Shown here piece after piece: positions 45,838 through 54,496 of a DNA stretch of 64,000 bases. A model generated the notes under the pieces. The model made no database searches, was not told the origin of the DNA, and saw only the letters and a program-made list of their open reading frames with translations. Origin of the DNA: an uncultured Lachnospiraceae bacterium (lineage in GTDB: Bacteria > Bacillota > Clostridia > Lachnospirales > Lachnospiraceae). Location of the stretch: NCBI GenBank assembly GCA_902774915.1, contig CACYKH010000001.1:124001-188000 (forward strand), written 5' to 3'. Positions within the stretch are counted from its first letter, which is position 1, and every line of letters starts with the position of its first letter. The position numbers were made by a program, and so were the translations under genes.

Positions 45838-46422
45838 TTAGGTTGTTACCTCAATGCCTGCTTCCTCTTCAGCCTGTCGTCTGAAGTCTTCAATCTTATC
45901 AGGTGATATATCAGGAAGATCATCCATAGAAGAAATACCAAAGCTTCTAAGGAAATCATCTGTTGTTCCAAAAAGAATTGGATGTCCTGGCGCATCAAGT
46001 CTTCCAACTTCTTTTGCCAGATTATATTCCACAAGTCTGTTTACCGCATGACTGCAGGAAACACCTCTTATCTTTTCAATCTCAGCTCTTGTAACTGGCT
46101 GTTTATAAGCAATTATTGAAAGTGTTTCAAGAAGAACATCTGTAAGAACATGTTTCTTTGGCATATTTACAATCTTGCTAAGAATATCGTAGTATTCGTT
46201 CTTTGTACAAAGCTGATATTTACCATCGAGCTCTATGAGTCTTATTCCTCTGTCTTCAACATCATAGTCCTGCATAAGCTCTTTTATAGCAGCCTTGAAC
46301 TCCTTTTTAGGAATTGGTTCCTCTTCTGTTCCAAGAGCTATCATCAGCTTACTTTCTTCTATTGCCTTACCAGTTGCAAAGAGAACAGCCTCTATTGCAG
46401 CTTTAAGATTTACGTCACTCAT
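45838..46422 (-). CDS. scpB: Condensin subunit ScpB
   Basis: Winged-helix kleisin partner of the SMC complex for chromosome segregation. The 194-residue protein has the family segments AIEAVLFATGKAI, LETLSIIAYKQPVTRAEIEKIRGV and LGRLDAPGHPILFGTT in parts, ending in an acidic tail. It follows scpA by nine bases. AAAGGTGAATT precedes the ATG. Confidence 0.97.
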   Translation of the reverse strand: MSDVNLKAAIEAVLFATGKAIEESKLMIALGTEEEPIPKKEFKAAIKELMQDYDVEDRGIRLIELDGKYQLCTKNEYYDILSKIVNMPKKHVLTDVLLETLSIIAYKQPVTRAEIEKIRGVSCSHAVNRLVEYNLAKEVGRLDAPGHPILFGTTDDFLRSFGISSMDDLPDISPDKIEDFRRQAEEEAGIEVTT

Positions 46423-46431
46423 AATTCACCT

Positions 46432-47178
46432 TTATTCCAAAGAATCTATAATAATATCGCCGAACATCTCATCCTGTCTTATCATAAGCACTCCAGATTT
46501 CATAAGCTCCAGAATTGCCAGGAATGAAACTATAAGGTTCAGCTTACCTCGCTTGGAACCAAGCAGGGTTTTGAAATTGATACTCTTAAGTCCTTTAACT
46601 TCGCTTCTAATCTCAACCATCTTATCTTCAAGCTTAATCTCTTCTCTTGTGATGGTTCCGAATTTACTACGAACAGGGTCTACTCTGTCAATCTCACGTC
46701 TCAGAAGTGTTTTGAAAATCTCATTCAGCTTCTGCATTGTCATATCCCCAATCAGCTCAGCAGGATCAATCTCCTCCTTAACTTCCTTTACTTCCTTAGG
46801 GATAGTTTCTTCTTTGTAGAATGCATTTGCCGCATCTATGGACATATCCTTAAGCTCAGAAGAAGCATATTTATACATCTTGTATTCGAGGAGGCTCTTA
46901 ACCAGCTCAGCTCTTGGATCTTCTTCCTCTTCTTCCTCTGTCTCTTCCTTAGGAAGAAGCATTTTTGACTTTATGGAAATTAGAGTTGCTGCCATAACAA
47001 GGAATTCACTCATTACATCCATATTGTCTTCTTCCATTGCATCCAGATAATCCAGATACTGCTTTGTAATTTCTACAATAGGAATATCGAAAATATTAAA
47101 TTTATTCTTTTCTATAAGATGCAGAAGGAGGTCCAAAGGTCCTTCGAATGCATCCAGTTTAATATCCAGCTTTTCCAT
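46432..47178 (-). CDS. scpA: Condensin kleisin subunit ScpA
   Basis: Kleisin that bridges the SMC heads. The 248-residue protein starts with LDAFEGPLDLLLHLIEKNK, the diagnostic N-terminal helix, then IPIVEITKQYLDYLDAM. An acidic linker of consecutive Glu (about 100-108) precedes the middle region. It lies five bases after gpsA. Confidence 0.97.
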   Translation of the reverse strand: MEKLDIKLDAFEGPLDLLLHLIEKNKFNIFDIPIVEITKQYLDYLDAMEEDNMDVMSEFLVMAATLISIKSKMLLPKEETEEEEEEDPRAELVKSLLEYKMYKYASSELKDMSIDAANAFYKEETIPKEVKEVKEEIDPAELIGDMTMQKLNEIFKTLLRREIDRVDPVRSKFGTITREEIKLEDKMVEIRSEVKGLKSINFKTLLGSKRGKLNLIVSFLAILELMKSGVLMIRQDEMFGDIIIDSLE

Positions 47179-47183
47179 TAAAA

Positions 47184-48194
47184 CTAATTATTCCAGGTAA
47201 GCGTTGAAGCTTCCTTTTTCCTATCTCTAGTAATAAGATCGTGGAGTGCATCCTTAGCAGAATAATCATCAAAGAGAATTTTATTAACATGCTCAACGAT
47301 TGGCATTTCCACATCATATTTATTGGACAGAGCAAGGGCAGCCTTTGCAGAGTAAACACCCTCTACTACCATCTTTACTTCATCCATGGCTTCCTGATAT
47401 GTCTTACCCTGACCCATCAAGAATCCAGCTTTTCTATTTCTACTGTGCTGAGAAGCACAAGTAACTATCAGATCGCCTGTACCAGAAAGACCGGCAAATG
47501 TCTCTGGCTTTCCACCCATAGCTACACCAAGAGCTGTAATCTCATGAATACCTCTTGTAATAAGAGCAGCCTTTGTGTTATCTCCACATCCAAGACCATC
47601 GGCAATACCAGCTGCAAGAGCTATAACGTTCTTAATAGCACCGCCGAGCTCAATACCTATCATATCTGGGCTTGTATATACTCTGAAGAAGTCAGACATA
47701 AATGTGTCCTGAACTGTCTTTGCAAGACCTTTATCTGCAGCACCAACAACAACTGTTGTAGGAAGCTCCTTACCAACCTCCTCAGCGTGGCTAGGTCCGG
47801 AAAGAACTGCAACTCTGGCCTGAGGTATTTCCTCAGAAATAACCTCTGAAAGTCTCATAAGAGTTTCTTCTTCAATACCCTTAGCTACGTTTACGATTAT
47901 CTCGTCCTGTTTAATATAAGGAGCTGCGCTCTTTGCAGTATTTCTTACAAATGGAGAAGGAACAGCCATAACAGCCATATCCTTATCTGTAAGAGCTATC
48001 TCCATATCTGTTGTATATTCAACTGTTCCAGGAAGCATAACACCTGGAAGCTTTGTCATATGCTGATGAAACTCCTTAAGCATAGAAATTTCTTCAGGAT
48101 CAATAGACCAAACTGTTACTTCATGATTATTAAGTGCGAGAAGCTTTGTAAGAGCTATTCCCCAGCTACCTGCACCAAGTACGCATATCTTCAT
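47184..48194 (-). CDS. gpsA: Glycerol-3-phosphate dehydrogenase [NAD(P)+]
   Basis: Reduces dihydroxyacetone phosphate to sn-glycerol-3-phosphate for phospholipid synthesis. The 336-residue protein has GAGSWGIALTKLLALN (7-22), GPSHAEEV, GAIKNVIALAAGIADGLG and NTKAALITRGIHE. AGGAGGAAACAT precedes the ATG. It is downstream of plsY, which uses its product, and of der, a common clostridial order. Confidence 0.97.
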   Translation of the reverse strand: MKICVLGAGSWGIALTKLLALNNHEVTVWSIDPEEISMLKEFHQHMTKLPGVMLPGTVEYTTDMEIALTDKDMAVMAVPSPFVRNTAKSAAPYIKQDEIIVNVAKGIEEETLMRLSEVISEEIPQARVAVLSGPSHAEEVGKELPTTVVVGAADKGLAKTVQDTFMSDFFRVYTSPDMIGIELGGAIKNVIALAAGIADGLGCGDNTKAALITRGIHEITALGVAMGGKPETFAGLSGTGDLIVTCASQHSRNRKAGFLMGQGKTYQEAMDEVKMVVEGVYSAKAALALSNKYDVEMPIVEHVNKILFDDYSAKDALHDLITRDRKKEASTLTWNN

Positions 48195-48226
48195 ATGTTT
48201 CCTCCTGTATTAATAAACAAATACCT

Positions 48227-48904
48227 TTAAACGTTTTCCTTCTTTTTGAATGTAAACTTATTCTCTTCATGGTTTTTGAGTCGTATAATATTCGCCTTAT
48301 GCTTAAAAATAGCAAGAGCAGCAAGTAAGGTAATCATTATAGCGCCCTCAATGAAAACACCTCTTGAATATGGATCACTCACATTAAAGCAAGTAAGTCC
48401 CAAAAGTGTCTCGATTATAAATCCAGCACTTATACATACCATCAGTACAATAGAACCAACTGACATATACTTTGTAATAGCAATAGTTCCAATAAATATT
48501 ACAAGCGCTATAACAGTAACAACTGGATGGAAAATGCTAGCTGCAAAACCACCAATAGTCGCTATTCCCTTACCACCCTTAAATCCAAGGTAGAATGGAA
48601 AAATATGACCGAGCACTGCTCCAAATCCAAGATAGATCATATAAATATAATATGTATCTGGATAAGTTCCTCTGAAAATAAACCTTGCTACCATACAAGG
48701 AACAAAGGACTTACAGAAATCACCGATAAAAACAACAAGACCAGCTTTAAAACCAAGAACACGGAGTGCATTTGTTGTACCAGAATTACCACTACCGTGC
48801 TTTCTGATATCTACACCAGCCAGCTTGCTATAAATCACTCCAGTCTGCAAAAGACCAAAGCCATAACCAAGTATTAAACAAATGATTCTAAGTAAAACAA
48901 CCAT
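48227..48904 (-). CDS. plsY: Glycerol-3-phosphate acyltransferase PlsY
   Basis: Membrane enzyme that transfers the acyl group from acyl phosphate (made by PlsX) to glycerol-3-phosphate. The 225-residue protein has about five membrane segments and the motifs RKHGSGNSGTTNALRVLG and GFKGGKGIATIGG in the cytosolic loops. Its start follows the der stop directly, with AAGGAAAAATAG as ribosome site. Confidence 0.96.
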   Translation of the reverse strand: MVVLLRIICLILGYGFGLLQTGVIYSKLAGVDIRKHGSGNSGTTNALRVLGFKAGLVVFIGDFCKSFVPCMVARFIFRGTYPDTYYIYMIYLGFGAVLGHIFPFYLGFKGGKGIATIGGFAASIFHPVVTVIALVIFIGTIAITKYMSVGSIVLMVCISAGFIIETLLGLTCFNVSDPYSRGVFIEGAIMITLLAALAIFKHKANIIRLKNHEENKFTFKKKENV

Positions 48905-50227
48905 CTATTTTTCCTTTCTTTCACGAATGATGATCCTGATAGGAGTTCCTGTAAAGAGGAATGCCTCTCTCAGCTTATTCTCTATATACCTGATATATGA
49001 GAAATGAGCCAGCTCTTTGCTGTTAACAAAGAGAACAAATGTAGGCGGTTTTACAGAAACCTGTGTGATATAGAAAAGCTTTAATCTCTTACCCTTATCA
49101 CTTGGTGGTTCTGTCTCTGCAACAGCCTCTGTCAGTATCTCATTCAGAACACCAGTCTGTATTCTCATACAGCTGTATTGTTCAACTAAATCTATAGTAT
49201 CAAACAGCTTATTCAGTCTCTGACCTGTAAGAGCTGAAACAAAAAGCATTTCAGCATAAGGCATGTAAGCCAGCTTCTGTCTGATATCCTTCTTCATTCT
49301 GTTCATAGTATTAGTGTCCTTCTCAATAAGGTCCCACTTATTAACTACTATGATCATACCCTTGCCACGCTCATGAGCAATTCCGGCTATCTTTGTATCC
49401 TGATCAGTAACGCCTTCCTCAGCATCAATAAGGAGCATAGCAATGTCACATCTTTCTACTGCAGCAACAGTTCTGATAATACTGAATCTTTCAATCTCGT
49501 CCTTTATCTTGCTCTTACGACGAAGACCTGCAGTATCAATAAAAATGTATTCCTTACCATTTCTCTTAATACGAGTATCAATAGCATCTCTCGTAGTTCC
49601 TGCTATATCCGAAACAATAAGTCTGTCTGTTCCCAAAAGCTTATTAATTAGAGATGATTTACCTGTGTTTGGCTTACCAATAACAGCAACTCTTGGAATA
49701 TCTTCTTCCTCTTCTTCTGTAATGCTTTCGCCAAACTCTTCTACAACCTTCTCCAGCATATCTCCAAGTCCGAGCTTACTCTGTGCTGAAACAGGATTAG
49801 GATCGCCAATACCAAGGTTATAGAATTCATATACATAAGGCTCAAACTTTTCAAAGTTATCTACCTTGTTAACGCAAAGAACAACAGGTTTCTTACTACG
49901 CCTCAGCATATCAGCAACCTGCATATCAGATGAAGTAACACCTGATCTAACATCAGTAACAAAGATAATCACATCAGCAGTTTCTATAGCTATCTCAGCC
50001 TGTTCCTTCATGGAACGCATAATGATATCTTCTGCTTCTGTTTCAATACCACCAGTATCAACAATGGTGAACTTGTGGTTCAGCCAGTCAACATCGGCGT
50101 AAATCCTGTCTCTTGTTACTCCAGGTGTATCTTTAACTATAGCCAGTCTCTCACCGGCAAGAGTATTGAATAGTGTAGACTTACCAACATTTGGTCTACC
50201 AACTATTGCTACGATCTTCTTTGCCAT
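48905..50227 (-). CDS. der: Ribosome biogenesis GTPase Der (EngA)
   Basis: Tandem GTPase for 50S assembly, 440 residues. The first G domain has GRPNVGKSTLFNTLAGER (9-26), DTPGVTRD and NKVD. The second has GKPNTGKSSLINKLLG, DIAGTTRD and NKWD. A KH-like C-terminal domain (about 355-440) follows. An extended -10 element lies upstream at 50277-50287. Confidence 0.98.
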   Translation of the reverse strand: MAKKIVAIVGRPNVGKSTLFNTLAGERLAIVKDTPGVTRDRIYADVDWLNHKFTIVDTGGIETEAEDIIMRSMKEQAEIAIETADVIIFVTDVRSGVTSSDMQVADMLRRSKKPVVLCVNKVDNFEKFEPYVYEFYNLGIGDPNPVSAQSKLGLGDMLEKVVEEFGESITEEEEEDIPRVAVIGKPNTGKSSLINKLLGTDRLIVSDIAGTTRDAIDTRIKRNGKEYIFIDTAGLRRKSKIKDEIERFSIIRTVAAVERCDIAMLLIDAEEGVTDQDTKIAGIAHERGKGMIIVVNKWDLIEKDTNTMNRMKKDIRQKLAYMPYAEMLFVSALTGQRLNKLFDTIDLVEQYSCMRIQTGVLNEILTEAVAETEPPSDKGKRLKLFYITQVSVKPPTFVLFVNSKELAHFSYIRYIENKLREAFLFTGTPIRIIIRERKEK

Positions 50228-50276
50228 TTTTACCTACCATTTACTTAGTAAAATCTAGTAAAGCCACAACTTGATT

Positions 50277-50287
50277 ATTTTACCATA
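50277..50287 (-). promoter_or_regulatory. Possible extended -10 promoter of der
   Basis: Minus-strand TATGGTAAAAT, an extended -10 (TG plus TAAAAT) in the 102-bp gap before der. No good -35 is visible. The same form recurs before the diguanylate cyclase, cmk and STAS genes. Confidence 0.4.
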
Positions 50288-50329
50288 ACTTGAACTTTTA
50301 GAAAAGCCTTAAAACAATAAGTTTCCCGA

Positions 50330-50680
50330 CTAAAATGCATTCTTTATATGATTTATCTTATCTCCAAGTATACCTATGGCGTCGTATCTGATATTTGTAT
50401 TATCCACATCATACTTATTCTCTTTTAAGTAATATAAAGATGCATTCTTAATACGGTTTATCTTGCTTTGATTTATTGCTTCTAAAGGATCTCCGGCATT
50501 TCCTGTGGCTCTGTATTTAACTTCAATAAACACAAGATCATTCCTATCCTGGGCAATAACATCTATCTCTGAATACCTTGTTCTGTAATTCATATCCAGA
50601 ACTATATATCCCAGACTCCTAAGATAATCCGCAACAATATGTTCCCACTTAGAACCTATACTTCTTTTGTTATAAGCCAA
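50330..50680 (-). CDS. YraN-family protein (UPF0102)
   Basis: 116-residue member of UPF0102, a family with a restriction-endonuclease-like fold but no proven function. The core motif is RYSEIDVIAQDRNDLVFIEVKYR, with the predicted Glu, Asp and ExK residues. The start codon is TTG, after AGGGG with a spacing of about seven bases, which also overlaps the rnhB stop region. It follows rnhB by nine bases, as in many Firmicutes. Confidence 0.9.
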   Translation of the reverse strand: MAYNKRSIGSKWEHIVADYLRSLGYIVLDMNYRTRYSEIDVIAQDRNDLVFIEVKYRATGNAGDPLEAINQSKINRIKNASLYYLKENKYDVDNTNIRYDAIGILGDKINHIKNAF

Positions 50681-50689
50681 TTTAAACCC

Positions 50690-51478
50690 CTATACAAAAT
50701 TTTTGATAAATGACCTGCGGTGAATTTCACAAGGTCCAATAGTTTTTATCGCTTCAATATGCTTTGCTGAGCCATAACCTTTATTGCTGGCAAAGCCATA
50801 TTCAGGATATTTCTTATCCATTTCATCCATAAGTCTGTCTCTGTAAACCTTAGCAACAATGCTTGCAGCAGCTATAGATATAGACTTTGTATCACCCTTA
50901 ATTATAGGCACCTGCTTAATATCCAGTTCAGGAATCTTAAATGCATCTACCAGAACAACTCCAGGAGTTACTTTAAGTCCTAGAACCGCATCCTTCATAG
51001 CCAGGGAATCACAAACCCCAATTCCAATCTCATCAATCTCTTTTTCAGAGCGTATTCCTATGCAGTAGCTGACAGCATTTTCAAGGATGATATCATAGAG
51101 TTCTTCTCTTTTCTTTTCATTAATCTGTTTTGAATCATTAACGAATGGAATAATCATATCCTTTGGAAGAACTACAGCCGCAGTTACAATAGGACCAGCT
51201 AATGGCCCTCGTCCAACCTCATCAACACCTGCTATATAATCAGTTTCAGAATAATACTTTCTTTCAAAGGACATCATATCCATTACTCTAGATGTTTCTT
51301 TATCGATAGCATTTATCCTTTTCTCTGCTGATTCAAGGATCTTTATAACTCCGGAACGTTCATCCTCAACATATTTATCTATAAAAGAGATTAATAGACT
51401 TTTTTCTTTCTCATAGTCCATAATTCCACAGCTTGTAATCTCTTTATATTCGTTTTTAATATCACCTATTTTTTCCAT
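50690..51478 (-). CDS. rnhB: Ribonuclease HII
   Basis: Removes RNA from RNA-DNA hybrids and single ribonucleotides. The 262-residue protein has an N-terminal extension (about 1-70), as in Bacillus RNase HII. The catalytic motifs are GVDEVGRGPLAGPIV, then VLVDAF, and a C-terminal YPEYGFASNKGYG segment. It is downstream of the longer signal peptidase, from which a terminator separates it. Confidence 0.97.
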   Translation of the reverse strand: MEKIGDIKNEYKEITSCGIMDYEKEKSLLISFIDKYVEDERSGVIKILESAEKRINAIDKETSRVMDMMSFERKYYSETDYIAGVDEVGRGPLAGPIVTAAVVLPKDMIIPFVNDSKQINEKKREELYDIILENAVSYCIGIRSEKEIDEIGIGVCDSLAMKDAVLGLKVTPGVVLVDAFKIPELDIKQVPIIKGDTKSISIAAASIVAKVYRDRLMDEMDKKYPEYGFASNKGYGSAKHIEAIKTIGPCEIHRRSFIKNFV

Positions 51479-51514
51479 TTATTTACTCTTTCTATAACAA
51501 TCCATCGCATTGGA

Positions 51515-51549
51515 TAATAAAATAAAGGCACCCGGATGACCGGATGCCT
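51515..51549 (-). terminator. Terminator after the longer signal peptidase gene
   Basis: Stem AGGCA-CCGG / CCGG-TGCCT (51526-51549, one mismatch), followed on the minus strand by a T-rich stretch TTTATTTTATTA. It lies between the lepB copy at 51557-52369 and rnhB. Confidence 0.85.
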
Positions 51550-51556
51550 CAAAGTG

Positions 51557-52369
51557 CTACTTTACTTTACCAAATTTCTTAAACGGAGAAAGTCTAAGAA
51601 CGGCCTTACCTATGATATCCTTTTTATTGATATCGCCCACATCAGCCCATCTACTATCTCTACTGTCATTTCGGTTGTCTCCCAGAACAAAGTATTCGTC
51701 TGGTCCCAGAGTTCTTGGTTCACTGGCAGTTCCACTATCCAGGATGATCTCACGACCATAGCTTTCCTGAAGAACCTGACCATCTATAAGGATATTTCCT
51801 TCAGGTGTAATCTGAACTGTCTCACCAGGAAGACCAATTACTCTCTTGATGTAATAAACATCCTGTCCCTGATATGGGAATACAACAACATCGAAACGTT
51901 TAGGATCACTGAAGTGATAAGTAAATTTATCAATCCACAGGTTATCTCCATCCTGGAGTGTATTCTCCATTGAATGACCATGAACTGTAGTTCTTTGGCC
52001 TACGAATGTGATAATACAATAGCAGATGATAATAATAATACCAATGTATATAACAAGATTGAAGAGTTCCTTTACGATATTGATATCTTCACTCTTCTTT
52101 TCTTTTTTCTTTTTCTCTTTCTTATAGTCAGCAGTAACATCGTACTCTGATGGAACATTTTCTTCTAAAGCCTCACTTGAATCAACTTCAGATGAAGCAT
52201 CTTCAGTTCCTTCAGCATCGTCAGAAGCATTCTTCTTAGCTTTCTTTGCTGCCTTTTTCATTTCTTTAGCTTCCTGCTTAAGCTGTTTCTTATACTCTTT
52301 ATCTTCGGCATGATCATACTCTTCTGCCCAGATATCAAGATCAGAACGCTTATCCTCTTCAAATGCCAT
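51557..52369 (-). CDS. lepB: Signal peptidase I with charged N-terminal extension
   Basis: Membrane serine protease that cleaves Sec signal peptides, 270 residues. Residues 1-100 are a highly charged Lys/Glu/Asp extension rich in AKKAKK and acidic runs, presumably cytosolic. One membrane segment (about 106-127) follows, then the catalytic Ser in GHSMENTLQDGD, the catalytic Lys in YYIKRVIGLPGE, and GDNRNDSRDSR. A shorter paralogue lies at 53234-53824, with rbgA between them. TAGGAGAATG precedes the ATG. Confidence 0.95.
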   Translation of the reverse strand: MAFEEDKRSDLDIWAEEYDHAEDKEYKKQLKQEAKEMKKAAKKAKKNASDDAEGTEDASSEVDSSEALEENVPSEYDVTADYKKEKKKKEKKSEDINIVKELFNLVIYIGIIIIICYCIITFVGQRTTVHGHSMENTLQDGDNLWIDKFTYHFSDPKRFDVVVFPYQGQDVYYIKRVIGLPGETVQITPEGNILIDGQVLQESYGREIILDSGTASEPRTLGPDEYFVLGDNRNDSRDSRWADVGDINKKDIIGKAVLRLSPFKKFGKVK

Positions 52370-52394
52370 AATAAAACATTCTCCTAATAACTAT

Positions 52395-53234
52395 TTAAGG
52401 GGTTTCAAGTGATATCTTTCCAAGCTTGCCAGACCTGAAATCATCCAGTATACTGCGGCAGGCTTTATCAATATCAAGCTCTCCACCTTTCTTAACACAA
52501 TTCTTATTTTCAGCTATCTTTTCAAGTATCTGATAGCTGTCATCAACATCCTCTATCATATACCTTTCAGACAGTACTTTGCAATAATTATCTTTAAGAT
52601 AATCAATAAATTCAACAGCAAGCTGCTGCATTTCAATGATATTGTCATTGATAGAACCGATGAAAGCAAGGTTTGTTCCAATCTGCTCATCTTCAAACTT
52701 AGGCCAGAGGATTCCTGGAGTATCTAAAAGATTTATATCCTTTGATATTCTTATCCACTGATTACCTCTTGTAACACCAGGCTTATTACCTGTTTTAGCT
52801 GTAGCTTTACCAACGAAAGAGTTAATAAAAGTAGACTTTCCAACATTTGGAATACCAGCAACCATCGCCTTTATAGGACGGTTCATAATACCACGGCTTC
52901 TATCTCTTTCAATCTTTTCCTTGCAGACAATCTTTACAGCATTTGTCACTTTAAGTGTCTGCTTACGAACACGGCTGTCCATTGTAAGAACATATGCGCC
53001 CTTAGCCTCATAGTATTTCTTCCAAAGTTCAGTCTTCGCAGGGTCAGCCATATCAGCCTTATTCAGGATAATAACACGCTTCTTGTTACCTATTAAGTTA
53101 TCCATATCAGGGTTCTTACTACTGCCAGGTATACGCGCATCAAGGAGCTCTATAACAACGTCACAAAGCTTAATGTCTTCCTGCATCTTACGTCTGGCAC
53201 TTGTCATATGACCCGGGTACCAATTGATATCCAT
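52395..53234 (-). CDS. rbgA: Ribosome biogenesis GTPase RbgA (YlqF)
   Basis: Circularly permuted GTPase for 50S assembly. The 279-residue protein starts MDINWYPGHMTSARRKMQE. The G motifs appear in permuted order: NKADM (G4) before GIPNVGKSTFINS (G1), then DTPGILWP (G3). It lies between two signal peptidase genes. Its ATG overlaps the upstream stop by one base (TAATG). Confidence 0.97.
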   Translation of the reverse strand: MDINWYPGHMTSARRKMQEDIKLCDVVIELLDARIPGSSKNPDMDNLIGNKKRVIILNKADMADPAKTELWKKYYEAKGAYVLTMDSRVRKQTLKVTNAVKIVCKEKIERDRSRGIMNRPIKAMVAGIPNVGKSTFINSFVGKATAKTGNKPGVTRGNQWIRISKDINLLDTPGILWPKFEDEQIGTNLAFIGSINDNIIEMQQLAVEFIDYLKDNYCKVLSERYMIEDVDDSYQILEKIAENKNCVKKGGELDIDKACRSILDDFRSGKLGKISLETP

Positions 53235-53824
53235 TATTCGACCTTACCTCTATCTTCAGAAGGGAAAACCTTATAGACAACCTTTCCCTTTATCTCAGAC
53301 TTCTGAACATTTCCATAATTTACATATCTGGAATCCTCAGAATTACTTGTATTATCACCAATAACAAAGTATTCCTCGTCATCAAGAGTAATTGTTTCAT
53401 CTAGTCTTCCGGCTGAATTAATATATGAAAATGAAAAATCATCATTTGTATGTTTTCCATTAATAACAAGTCGACCCGCAACAACGGAAATTGTATCACC
53501 TGGAAGTCCTACAACACGCTTTATATCATAATAATCCTTGCTGCCAATCTTTTTAATGGCAACAATGTCGTAGCGTTTGATCTTAGTAAATTTATACTGG
53601 ATCTTATTAAGAACAAGCTCATCATTGTCAGAGATAACATCTTCCATAGATGAACCAGTCATAAAGACAGTCTGGACACAAAAAGTAGTCAGTCCATATC
53701 CAAGGATAATGGCTGCAAAGACTATAAATATTATATTCAGGAATCTTTTACCCTTTTTCTTAGGAGTTTTCTTAACATCTCCCTTTTTACCCAGGGTAAA
53801 TGACTTAGCCTCTTTTCTTTTCAT
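53234..53824 (-). CDS. lepB: Signal peptidase I, short copy
   Basis: Signal peptidase I, 196 residues. A basic N-terminus (1-25) and one membrane segment (about 27-49) precede the catalytic Ser in GSSMEDVISDND, the catalytic Lys in YYDIKRVVGLPGD and the C-terminal GDNTSNSEDSR motif. Both catalytic residues are present, so it should be active, as should the longer copy at 51557-52369. It follows rplS by 68 bp, after a terminator. Confidence 0.95.
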   Translation of the reverse strand: MKRKEAKSFTLGKKGDVKKTPKKKGKRFLNIIFIVFAAIILGYGLTTFCVQTVFMTGSSMEDVISDNDELVLNKIQYKFTKIKRYDIVAIKKIGSKDYYDIKRVVGLPGDTISVVAGRLVINGKHTNDDFSFSYINSAGRLDETITLDDEEYFVIGDNTSNSEDSRYVNYGNVQKSEIKGKVVYKVFPSEDRGKVE

Positions 53825-53847
53825 GATTCACTCCAAACTGATACTAG

Positions 53848-53876
53848 TAAAAAGACCGGAGCATTATACTCCGGTC
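53848..53876 (-). terminator. Intrinsic terminator of rplS
   Basis: Perfect eight-base stem GACCGGAG / CTCCGGTC (53854-53876) followed on the minus strand by TTTTTAC. Confidence 0.93.
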
Positions 53877-53892
53877 AAAAGTTTTAAGAGAA

Positions 53893-54246
53893 TTATTTAA
53901 CAATTTCCTTAACCTTAGCTCTCTTACCAACTCTGTCGCGTAAGTAATAAAGCTTTGCACGTCTAGCCTTACCTCTTCTAACTACTGCAACTTTCTCTAC
54001 AAGAGGAGAATTTACAGGCCATGTCTTTTCAACACCTACACCGTTAGAATTCTTTCTAACTGTGAATGTCTGTCTTGCTCCGTGTCCCTGTACCTTAATT
54101 ACAGTTCCCTCGAAAACCTGAATTCTTGTTTTCTCACCTTCCTTGATCTGAGCTGATACCTTAACTGTATCACCTACGTTGAACTCAAGTGGTGTCTCAC
54201 GAAGCTGTGCATCTTCAATATTCTTGATAATGCTTTCGTAACTCAT
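53893..54246 (-). CDS. rplS: 50S ribosomal protein L19
   Basis: 117-residue ribosomal protein at the subunit interface. Typical segments are [22 protein letters not shown] in parts, [21 protein letters not shown], and a basic C-terminus [33 protein letters not shown] precedes the ATG. It has a promoter, a leader of about 120 bases and a terminator. Confidence 0.98.
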   Translation of the reverse strand: MSYESIIKNIEDAQLRETPLEFNVGDTVKVSAQIKEGEKTRIQVFEGTVIKVQGHGARQTFTVRKNSNGVGVEKTWPVNSPLVEKVAVVRRGKARRAKLYYLRDRVGKRAKVKEIVK

Positions 54247-54365
54247 GATAAAACCTCCAAAAAAATGTAATAAATTTTCAGACGTTCTTACTATCTATTT
54301 ACAGTATCTTAACTCTCTCATATAAAACGATACCAGATACAGCGGACCGCCTAAATAACGACAAC
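54247..54365 (-). ncRNA. Putative L19 leader
   Basis: Leader between the predicted rplS start of transcription and the gene. It contains the G+C-rich block AGGCGGTCCGCTGTATC within otherwise A+T-rich sequence, reminiscent of Firmicute L19 leaders that autoregulate rplS. Identification is by position and partial resemblance only. Confidence 0.45.
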
Positions 54366-54371
54366 TGCTAT

Positions 54372-54400
54372 AATATAGCACACTAAGAAAAATAGTGCAA
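54372..54400 (-). promoter_or_regulatory. Promoter of rplS
   Basis: Minus-strand TTGCAC (54395-54400), 17 bases, TATATT (54372-54377), in the 250-bp gap upstream of rplS. Confidence 0.6.
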
Positions 54401-54435
54401 GCAAAAAGTTTTACTGCTTATTATTAATTATAAAA

Positions 54436-54468
54436 TAATAAAAAGAGGGTGACTAAACGCCACCCCTT
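54436..54468 (-). terminator. Terminator of ispH-rpsA
   Basis: Stem GGGTG / CACCC with flanking pairs (54445-54467) followed on the minus strand by TTTTTATTATTTT. It ends the cmk-ispH-rpsA unit. Confidence 0.85.
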
Positions 54469-54496
54469 TATATTTTATTTAATCATTAGTAATTTC

